From Marinobacter goseongensis (GTDB taxonomy: Bacteria > Pseudomonadota > Gammaproteobacteria > Pseudomonadales > Oleiphilaceae): 64,000 nucleotides of DNA. The stretch covers positions 331,472 to 395,471 of the forward strand of contig NZ_JAKZAI010000003.1 of the NCBI RefSeq assembly GCF_023156235.1, read 5' to 3'. Shown one piece after another: positions 43,049 through 50,396 of this stretch. Position numbers and translations under genes: made by a program. Under the pieces are notes generated by a model. It had not been told where the DNA came from. It did not search any database and was given only the letters and a program-made list of their open reading frames with translations. Within the stretch, counting starts at the first letter, position 1, and the number at the start of each line of letters is the position of its first letter.

Positions 43049-45165
43049 CGGCTCACCCTCCGCTGCAGCATCCAGCCGGCTGCCGAAAATATCAGCCCGA
43101 GCAGGCCCAGCGCGGTCAGCAGCGGCGACAGGGTCGCGGTCTGTGGATAGCGCAGCATGGTGGAGCTGCTGCCAGCCGGCAACAGGGTCGGCACCTGATC
43201 GGTCGTCAGCGGCTCTGACGTCTCGCGCACCGGGGTACTATCCACCGCCACAAAGCTGGTGAACCGGGTGATCAGTTGATGCGCCAGCGCCAGCTCGACC
43301 ACCTGTTGCCGGCTTTCGTCCCCGACATGACCGGACAAGGTCTGATCCATCAGACTGTCGATCTTCTCACGGCCCCAGTGGCGATGAAGCCCCGTGCCCG
43401 ATGCCGCACGGGACAAGTCCAGCGAGGTCTGCCAGCGGCTGCCATCCGACAGCCGGCCGGAAATCCCCAGGCTCCCGCTGCTCTTTACCCCGCGCATAAC
43501 CTGAACCAGCGGTTCGCCAGCAAACAGATCCCCCGGCCTGATCGGATAGGCCTCGGCCGGGCCGGCCGCTGGCGGGAGTTCGATGGCGATATCGGTCAAT
43601 ACCGGGGCCTGCATTTTGGCAAACAGATCGTCCAGCTGGCCGGCCACATCGGCGATGTCGCTGATGGCGGTGTAACTGCCACGGCCGTAACGGGCAGCCT
43701 CCCGCATGAAATGCAGGTTTGGCGCAGAGCCGATGCCCACCGTGAACAGGCGGCGCCCGCCCAGCTGTTGCCGGATCTGCTCAAACAGCGCGGCTTCGTT
43801 GCCCACGGCGCCATCGGTGATGAACACCACCTGGCGCACATGCTGACCGGTCGTTTCTTCCTCAGGCGAATTCTCCCCCAGCGCGACCCGCAGTGCGGGC
43901 GCCATCTCGGTGCCGCCATTGGCACTCAAGCCCTCCACGTAGCGCCGCGCGCGCGCAAGGTTCTGGCCATTCGCCGGCACCGCCTGCATGAACAGAGCGT
44001 GGGTCTGGCTATTGAACTGAATAATATTGAAGCGATCCCCCGGTGACAGGGTCGCCAACCCCCGCAGCAACGACGCCCGGGCCTGACCGATGGACTGGCC
44101 TGCCATGGAGCCGGAGGTGTCGATCACGAACACCAGCTCCCTGGGCAGATTCTGGTTACGGCTCAGCCCCGGCACCAGCAGCGCCAGCAGGTAATCCTCC
44201 CCCTGCCACCGCTCGTGGAACACCGCCGCAGAGGGTGCCTGGCCCCGCACTGGTGACCACCGCACCACCACATCCTGATCCATGGGTACGGCGCCCTGCT
44301 CCGGCGCGACCCGCACCCGATGACCGTCCCAGGTGCTGCGCAGTGCGTGGCTGGGACTGGCGACATCGGCCACCGGTAAGCCGGCGTCAATTTCCAGATT
44401 GACCACCGCCCGATGACTCTGATCCCCCACGTCCTCCGCCTGCACCGTGAACGGGCTGATGGCGTCGGCATCGGGCACCGCGGTCGTCGGCCGGGCCCAG
44501 CCGCCCTGCCACTGCTGAGGAGACTGGGCCAGGGGCTCGCCCGGCATGTAGCGGGGCGTCAGGGTGGTGGGCAAGCGCAGCTCGAACTCCCCGGACTGGT
44601 AACGCACGGTTTGCTGATAGTTGAGCTCCACCGTGATGGTCTCGCCCGGCGGGATGTTGGCCAGGTGCGTGGTAAACAGGTTGGGACGCTGCTGATCCAC
44701 CCGCGCGGCATTCTTGCCGGCCTTTTTGGCCGCCTCGTAGCGCCGTTTGGCTTCCTGCTTTTCCCGCACGTCGCCGACAATCTCCCGCTCCCCCACGCGC
44801 ATGGTCATGCCATACACGCTGGCTTTTTCCGGTAGCGGAAACACGAACACGCCCTCACGCCACTGCTGGCTGGTGTTCCTGAAACTCTGGGTCAGCCGGG
44901 TATCGGCAATCAGCCCGCTGACCCGAACTTGGTACTCGGTGTTGAGTAGCGTGGCCTGGCCCTGGTGACGACCGTCGGCGTCCACGAACTCCAGCATACC
45001 GGTGCCCTCAGCTGCGCTGGCGGCCTCCGCGTACAACGGGTGCACAAACAACAGCAGCAGCATCGCCAGCCACAGGGATACACCCTCACAGCAGCGTTTG
45101 ACGCGCCGGGGAGCGAGTCGGGGTTTATCGAGTTCCAGCCTGAGTAACGTCGTTGGTAGCATCAT
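43045..45165 (-). CDS. sortase target protein with VIT and VWA domains
   Basis: This 706-residue exported protein is the substrate of the adjoining sortase. After a signal segment (about 28-48) come a vault inter-alpha-trypsin (VIT) domain at about 55-185 and a von Willebrand A domain with a MIDAS motif FVIDTSGSMAG near 348. The C-terminus has YPQTATLSP, a hydrophobic helix and a basic tail RRVSR: a sorting signal, with Tyr where Leu is usual in LPxTx. The ATG at 45165 (second ATG follows) has aagga upstream; a GTG at 45195 is less likely. It matches the marine proteobacterial sortase target family. It is divergent from pdsR. Confidence 0.9.
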   Translation of the reverse strand: MMLPTTLLRLELDKPRLAPRRVKRCCEGVSLWLAMLLLLFVHPLYAEAASAAEGTGMLEFVDADGRHQGQATLLNTEYQVRVSGLIADTRLTQSFRNTSQQWREGVFVFPLPEKASVYGMTMRVGEREIVGDVREKQEAKRRYEAAKKAGKNAARVDQQRPNLFTTHLANIPPGETITVELNYQQTVRYQSGEFELRLPTTLTPRYMPGEPLAQSPQQWQGGWARPTTAVPDADAISPFTVQAEDVGDQSHRAVVNLEIDAGLPVADVASPSHALRSTWDGHRVRVAPEQGAVPMDQDVVVRWSPVRGQAPSAAVFHERWQGEDYLLALLVPGLSRNQNLPRELVFVIDTSGSMAGQSIGQARASLLRGLATLSPGDRFNIIQFNSQTHALFMQAVPANGQNLARARRYVEGLSANGGTEMAPALRVALGENSPEEETTGQHVRQVVFITDGAVGNEAALFEQIRQQLGGRRLFTVGIGSAPNLHFMREAARYGRGSYTAISDIADVAGQLDDLFAKMQAPVLTDIAIELPPAAGPAEAYPIRPGDLFAGEPLVQVMRGVKSSGSLGISGRLSDGSRWQTSLDLSRAASGTGLHRHWGREKIDSLMDQTLSGHVGDESRQQVVELALAHQLITRFTSFVAVDSTPVRETSEPLTTDQVPTLLPAGSSSTMLRYPQTATLSPLLTALGLLGLIFSAAGWMLQRRVSR

Positions 45166-45371
45166 GGTGCATCCTTTCTTTTTCGGTTCCGGCACCGCCG
45201 GGTTGCATGGGATGACGCTATTTCAGCGCAGCGAAACGACGCTCAGGTGGCGGAATCTGGCAAACTGACGGGGAGAAAATGATGAATTGTGGCAAACCCG
45301 GCGGTTGGCCTTGTGCTGGCCCCTCACCGTGATTAAATAGAGCCTGTCATTCACCGGAACCCCTGTTATCC

Positions 45372-46073
45372 ATGAAACGACACATCGCCCTGATTGAAGA
45401 CGAGCCTGCCATTCGTGAAAATTACCGCGACGCGTTCGAGCGCCGGGGGTATCGCGTGTCTGCCTACGGTGACCGCAAGAGTGCCTTTCAGGTACTGCGT
45501 ACAGCACTGCCCGATCTGGCGATCATCGACGTGGGTCTGGGGGATGAACCGGAGGGCGGCTTCACCCTGTGCCAGGACCTGCGCCAGCTGTCGGCCACCA
45601 TGCCGATCATTTTCCTCACCGCCCGGGACAGCGACATCGATTCCGTACATGGCCTGCGGCTGGGGGCGGACGACTACGTCACCAAGGACATGAGTCTGGA
45701 TCACCTGCTGGCGCGGGTGACGGCGCTGCTGCGCCGGGCCGATGCCTGGGCAGAGGCTCTGAAAAAGCCCGACGAAGTACTCCAGCGCGGCAAGCTCACC
45801 CTGAACGTGGACCGCATGACCGCCGACTGGCACGGCCAGCCTGTCGACCTCACGGTGACCGAATTCTGGATGCTGCATGCGCTGGTTCAGCACCCCGGCC
45901 ACGTGCGCACCCGCGATCAGTTGATGGAGGCCGCCAGCACGGTGCTGGACGACAACACCGTGACCTCTCACATCAAGCGCATCCGCCGCAAATTCCAGCA
46001 GCTGGACACCGCCTTTGATGGCATTCAGACCGCCTATGGCATGGGCTATCGCTGGAATGCCCATGGGGTGTAA
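45372..46073 (+). CDS. pdsR: response regulator of the dedicated sortase system (PdsR-like)
   Basis: This is a 233-residue OmpR-type regulator. REC spans residues 1-125, with EDEP near 9-12, phospho-acceptor Asp53 in IIDVGLGDE and a Lys in DYVTKDM near 108. A winged-helix DNA-binding domain follows, with VDLTVTEFWMLHALVQHPGH in pieces and VTSHIKRIRRKF as recognition helix. It lies divergently from the sortase target gene across 206 bp and four bases before the kinase gene. It probably controls the sortase-target unit; the binding site was not located. Confidence 0.9.
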   Translation: MKRHIALIEDEPAIRENYRDAFERRGYRVSAYGDRKSAFQVLRTALPDLAIIDVGLGDEPEGGFTLCQDLRQLSATMPIIFLTARDSDIDSVHGLRLGADDYVTKDMSLDHLLARVTALLRRADAWAEALKKPDEVLQRGKLTLNVDRMTADWHGQPVDLTVTEFWMLHALVQHPGHVRTRDQLMEAASTVLDDNTVTSHIKRIRRKFQQLDTAFDGIQTAYGMGYRWNAHGV

Positions 46074-46076
46074 GCC

Positions 46077-48071
46077 TTGAGCCTGAAGCGCCAGCTGTTT
46101 GTTGCCAGCCTGTTGATGCTGCTGATTCCCTGGGCCGGGCTGCAGTTTGTGCTGGAGCTGGATGAAGCGTTGCGCAAGCAGGCCACCGAGCAATTGCAGG
46201 AACAGGCGAGGCGCATGGCACAAACCGCCGGGGACCTGCTGATCGGTAACGATGTCGTCGAATCCGGCACGCCGGTGATCTACGCAGAGCCTCTGGAGCA
46301 ATCACCCCGGCTCGACGGCTACGGTGATGACTGGCCCGGATACGATGAGGAGTTGTCCCGCCAGCACTGGCAGCCACTGCCCGGGGGCAGCGAAAGCGCC
46401 GCCCTGCGCTGGCAGGCGGCCACCGACCAGCGCTTCCTGTATCTGCTGATTCGGGTGCAACGGCCCGACGTGGTGTATTTCGACCCCGGCTCGCCGGAGC
46501 AGCCCCATGACCGCTTGCGGCTGATTCGCGAGATGGACGGCGAGAGCTCGGAACGCCTGATCCGCACCCCGGCACCGGGCGGCATCCATGCGCTGATTCC
46601 CGGCCGGCAGGCAGAGCGGGACTTCCGCATCACCGGACGCTGGGAAACCGTCGAGCAGGGTTACCAGCTGGAACTGAAACTGCCCCTCCCCGCGCGGGGC
46701 AGTCGTCTGGGGCTGGTGGCCGAGTGGCCCGCAGAAGCAGGCACCGGACGGGCCGGAACGTCCGAGGCACCGTTGCCGGTGCTGGTCAAACGCCTGCCGA
46801 CAATCGAACGAACACTGTCTGACCAGTTGGCCAGCGGCCAGCAGCTGCGGATCCTCGAACCCGATGGCTGGGTGATCGCGCGCCAGGCGCTGGCCAGCCA
46901 GCATCCCCGCCCGGAATTCGACGCCCTGAGCGCAGTTCAGGTGGTGGAGCAGATTGCTCTCAACGGCCTGCGGGCCCTGGTTCGCTTCTACCAGCCGGAC
47001 CCCCTCCCCATCGACGACACCGCCATCCGGTCTGCACCGCACACCTTGCCGGACGAGGGGCTGGTGCGTCATCGCAATGGCGATACCCTGCTGATGGTGA
47101 CGCAACCGGTGTTCAATGGCCGCACCCTGGTGCTGGAACAGTCGCTGGATCAGTTGCTGGCACTCTCCGGCAACACCCTGGGTTCGGTGATTGCCCGCAG
47201 CACGCTGTTGGTGGTGGCGCTGATGCTGATACTGCTGGGCTACGTCAGCTGGTTGTCGTGGCGCATCACCCGGTTGCAGCGCGCCGTCGGTGCCAGCGTT
47301 GACGACGATGGCCGCATTGTCGGCAGCCTGCCTGACACCCGGGCCCGCGACGAGCTGGGGCAGCTGCAGCAGCATTTCGGCCAGATGGTCACCCGCCTGC
47401 GGGGCTACAACGATTACCTGGAAAGCTTCTCCCGCCGGCTTTCCCACGAACTGAAAACTCCAGTGGCGGTGGTTCGCTCGTCTCTCGATAATCTGCGCCA
47501 TGCCGAATCCGAAACCGAACGCAGCAATTACATCGATCGCGCTGCTTCGGCCACCGAACGCCTGAGCCAGATCCTCAACGGTATGAGTGAGGCAGCCAGG
47601 CTGGAACAGAGTTTTGACCACGCCGAGAAGGAAACCTTCGAACTGGCAGGGGTGATTGATCAGACCACCCACGCCTATCAGCAACTGGATGCCGACCATC
47701 GCATTCGCTACCGCGGCCCTGCTGGCGGCTGCACCATGCACGGCTCGCCGGAGCTGATCGTGCAGCTGCTGGACAAGCTGGTGGACAACGCGCGGGATTT
47801 CACCGCCAGTGGCGGATTGATTGAAGTCAGGCTGGCGCACCGGGGCAAGTCCCTCGAACTGGGTGTGTTCAATCAGGGCCCGCCGCTGCCCCGACAGCTG
47901 GGCTCCGACATTTTCAGCCCGTTTGTGTCACTGCGGGACGGCGCCCACGAAGGCCATCTGGGGCAGGGTTTGCTGATCGTGAAACTGATCGCCGAGCATC
48001 ACGGCGGGGCGGTCACTGCCAGCAACCACAACGACGGCGTGCTGTTCACCGTGACGCTGCCAGCGGTCTGA
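46077..48071 (+). CDS. pdsS: sensor histidine kinase of the dedicated sortase system (PdsS-like)
   Basis: This is a 664-residue membrane kinase. A first membrane segment lies at about 7-24 and a second near 380-402; between them is an unusually long periplasmic domain of about 350 residues. That domain contains a carbohydrate-binding-like stretch with LDGYGDDWPGYDEE. HAMP-like linker DELGQLQQHFGQMVTRL precedes HisKA with the histidine in SHELKTPVAV near 455. The HATPase has LVDNARDF and HEGHLGQGLLIVKL. The start is a TTG three bases after the regulator stop; no ATG lies near. It is the partner of the upstream regulator in the proteobacterial dedicated sortase locus. Confidence 0.9.
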   Translation: MSLKRQLFVASLLMLLIPWAGLQFVLELDEALRKQATEQLQEQARRMAQTAGDLLIGNDVVESGTPVIYAEPLEQSPRLDGYGDDWPGYDEELSRQHWQPLPGGSESAALRWQAATDQRFLYLLIRVQRPDVVYFDPGSPEQPHDRLRLIREMDGESSERLIRTPAPGGIHALIPGRQAERDFRITGRWETVEQGYQLELKLPLPARGSRLGLVAEWPAEAGTGRAGTSEAPLPVLVKRLPTIERTLSDQLASGQQLRILEPDGWVIARQALASQHPRPEFDALSAVQVVEQIALNGLRALVRFYQPDPLPIDDTAIRSAPHTLPDEGLVRHRNGDTLLMVTQPVFNGRTLVLEQSLDQLLALSGNTLGSVIARSTLLVVALMLILLGYVSWLSWRITRLQRAVGASVDDDGRIVGSLPDTRARDELGQLQQHFGQMVTRLRGYNDYLESFSRRLSHELKTPVAVVRSSLDNLRHAESETERSNYIDRAASATERLSQILNGMSEAARLEQSFDHAEKETFELAGVIDQTTHAYQQLDADHRIRYRGPAGGCTMHGSPELIVQLLDKLVDNARDFTASGGLIEVRLAHRGKSLELGVFNQGPPLPRQLGSDIFSPFVSLRDGAHEGHLGQGLLIVKLIAEHHGGAVTASNHNDGVLFTVTLPAV

Positions 48072-48202
48072 CCCCGCGTCGCTCCAAGGCCGGGCGACGG
48101 TACCTTCGGGGCAAGCCTCAGGTCGTATGTTCCCGCGGGTGCCTTTGCCCTACCCTTGGGGTTTACCCGCTTTTCAAAGCCACACCATGGAGATCAACCA
48201 GC

Positions 48203-49513
48203 GTGGGTTCGAGCCTTTCAGCACTTGCGATTCATCCGTTACGGGATGACCTCTACAACGAACTGCACTCCCGCCCGTTCCAGGTCCTGCCAACGCCGGC
48301 CAGGGTCACGCATATTGCGGTGCTGACCCGGCCCGAGCAACGGGATGCCCAGTTCCGCCATCTGCAGCGCCTTCACCGGCTGCTGGGCCAACCCGAGCCC
48401 CAGCAGGAAGTCAGCTGCTTCGAGAAGACCTTTGGCAATCTGAGGGTGCGCCGTGAAATGCATATGGAGTTCGCCTCGTACACCTTCATCAATCTTGACC
48501 CGGCACAGAACGGCGCACCCTTCTCGGAGACCGGCATCAGTATGCTGCCGCAAGGGTGGCTGGAAGAGCTCGCCGGCACGGTGATTGCGGCCTTCCACAT
48601 CGATCTGCAGGCGCAATCCGGTCAGGGGCTGGAAGATCTGGATTACGTGCGCCAGCACTTTGAAGGACTGCGGCTGGTGGGCAGCAGCCCCCAGGAAGGT
48701 GCGGCGCGGGTGTGGGGCACGTTCAAGCTTCACAGCGACGGGTTTGGCCGCTTTCTGGTGATGAACCACCACATGTCCGACAGTCAGCTGGGCCGCCTGA
48801 CCCAGCGCCTGATGGAAATCGAAACCTATCGGCTGATGTCACTGCTGGCGCTGCCACTGGCGCGGGAAACCACGCCGTCCCTCAACGACATGGATCAGAA
48901 ACTGGTGGAGATTACCCAGTCACTGGCGGACAACCGGGACGTGGACGAGCCGGCCCTGCTGGCGGAATTGACCGCCATCGCGGCGCGGATCGAGGCGTTC
49001 CGCGCCCATTCCACCTTCCGCTTCTCGGCAACTCGCGCCTACCACCGGCTGGTGCTGACCCGCCTCGACGAGCTCCGGGAGGACGAACTCAGCGGTCACC
49101 TCACCATCACCGAGTTCATGACCCGGCGGCTGACTCCGGCGGTAAAAACCTGCGAAGCGGTGAGTGAGCGGCTGGAGGATTTGTCACGGCGGGTCGACCG
49201 CGCTTCGGACATGATGCGCACGCGGGTGGAACTGGCCATTCAGAGTCAAAACCAACAGTTGCTGAGCTCCATGGACCGACGCTCCAAAATCCAGCTGATG
49301 ATGCAGCACACCGTGGAGGGCTTCTCGGTGGTGGCCATCACCTACTACCTGATCGGCCTGCTCAAACTGGCGCTGGATTCCCTGCAGCAGGCGGGGTTCT
49401 CGGTGAACCCGCCCTGGGTACTGGGTGTTGCCATTCCGGTGGTTCTGCTGCTGGTCTACCTCGGGGTGCGGGTGGTTCACCACCGCTTTCTGCGCATGGC
49501 GAAGCAACACTGA
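48203..49513 (+). CDS. DUF3422 family protein
   Basis: This is a 436-residue protein of the DUF3422 family. The N-terminus LRDDLYNELHSRPFQVL is characteristic, as is the soluble 350-residue region with helical pattern and FRFSATRAYHRLVLTRLDEL. Two membrane helices lie at the C-terminus (about 375-395 and 405-425), so it is a tail-anchored membrane protein. The segment IQLMMQHTVEGFSVVAITYYLIG in pieces precedes them. The function is unknown. The start is a GTG at 48203, with ggag ten bases upstream; an ATG at 48186 is out of frame. It converges on the DUF815 ATPase gene. Confidence 0.88.
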   Translation: MGSSLSALAIHPLRDDLYNELHSRPFQVLPTPARVTHIAVLTRPEQRDAQFRHLQRLHRLLGQPEPQQEVSCFEKTFGNLRVRREMHMEFASYTFINLDPAQNGAPFSETGISMLPQGWLEELAGTVIAAFHIDLQAQSGQGLEDLDYVRQHFEGLRLVGSSPQEGAARVWGTFKLHSDGFGRFLVMNHHMSDSQLGRLTQRLMEIETYRLMSLLALPLARETTPSLNDMDQKLVEITQSLADNRDVDEPALLAELTAIAARIEAFRAHSTFRFSATRAYHRLVLTRLDELREDELSGHLTITEFMTRRLTPAVKTCEAVSERLEDLSRRVDRASDMMRTRVELAIQSQNQQLLSSMDRRSKIQLMMQHTVEGFSVVAITYYLIGLLKLALDSLQQAGFSVNPPWVLGVAIPVVLLLVYLGVRVVHHRFLRMAKQH

Positions 49514-49523
49514 CCCGCCGCGG

Positions 49524-50306
49524 CTAACGCTCCGGGTTGTGGTCACCGGCAAAATGACGATAGAACTGCTGGGCAGATCGACCGTTGCGCACCCCTTTGG
49601 CGGTGGCAAAACGGATCGCTGCCTGGTGCAACGCCGCGCGATCCGCCACGTCCGGGAACAGGGCGTCCACCGCCTGCAGATAGACCTGCTGGGAAAACGG
49701 GTAAAACGACAGCTGCAACCCGAACCGGTCCGCCAGCGAGACCTGTTCCTCGATGGCCTCCGCCGGGTGCAGTTCGCCGTCGCGCAGTTCGCTTTTGAGG
49801 TTGTCTGACATGAACTCCGGCATCAGGTGCCGGCGGTTGGACGTGGCATACACTCGCACATTCTCCGGCGGTAGCTCCAGCGACCCTTCCAGCACGCTCT
49901 TCAGTGCCTTGTAACCGGTCTCGCCCACATCGAACGACAAGTCATCGCAGAAGATCACGAAACGGTACGGCAGATCACTGATGTCATCGACGATCTCCGG
50001 CAGATTGACCAGATCGTCCTTGTCCACTTCAATCATCCGCAGGCCGCGATCCTGATAGCGGTTCAGCAACGCCTTGATCACCGACGACTTGCCCGTGCCC
50101 CGCGCGCCCCAGAGCAACACATTGTTGGACGGATCACCGGCCAGGAAGCGTTCGGTGTTGCGGGCGAGCGCCTGCTGCTGCCGCTCAATGCCCGTCAGCG
50201 CCTGCCACTGGATCGGGTCCAGCCGCCGGATCACCCGCAGTCCGGACCGGTGCCTGCGCCAGACCGCAGCCGGTGTTGTTGCCCAGTCGATCGTTGCTGC
50301 CATCAT
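49524..50306 (-). CDS. DUF815 family AAA-type ATP-binding protein
   Basis: This is a 260-residue protein with a P-loop, Walker A GARGTGKSS at residues 67-75, and a Walker B-like RFVIFCDDLSFD near 115-126. Further family segments are GYKALKSVLEGSLE, YATSNRRHLMPE and a C-terminal SLADRFGLQLSFYPF. These match DUF815, an AAA-like family often named predicted ATPase. The cellular role is unknown. Two adjacent ATG codons (50306, 50303) could be used; ggag fits either. It is divergent from the triple-binding-domain diguanylate cyclase and convergent with DUF3422. Confidence 0.88.
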   Translation of the reverse strand: MMAATIDWATTPAAVWRRHRSGLRVIRRLDPIQWQALTGIERQQQALARNTERFLAGDPSNNVLLWGARGTGKSSVIKALLNRYQDRGLRMIEVDKDDLVNLPEIVDDISDLPYRFVIFCDDLSFDVGETGYKALKSVLEGSLELPPENVRVYATSNRRHLMPEFMSDNLKSELRDGELHPAEAIEEQVSLADRFGLQLSFYPFSQQVYLQAVDALFPDVADRAALHQAAIRFATAKGVRNGRSAQQFYRHFAGDHNPER

Positions 50307-50396
50307 CGGATCTCCGTGTGGTGGCGTGTTACAGGAAAAAATTCCACTGGCCGGCTACACTGACGGTTCTGAATACAAAGGATTGTGAATGATTCG

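Noticed and set aside
46302..47840. 512-codon minus-strand frame opposite the sortase-system kinase
   Set aside because: Antisense shadow of the kinase; no motif and no ribosome site.
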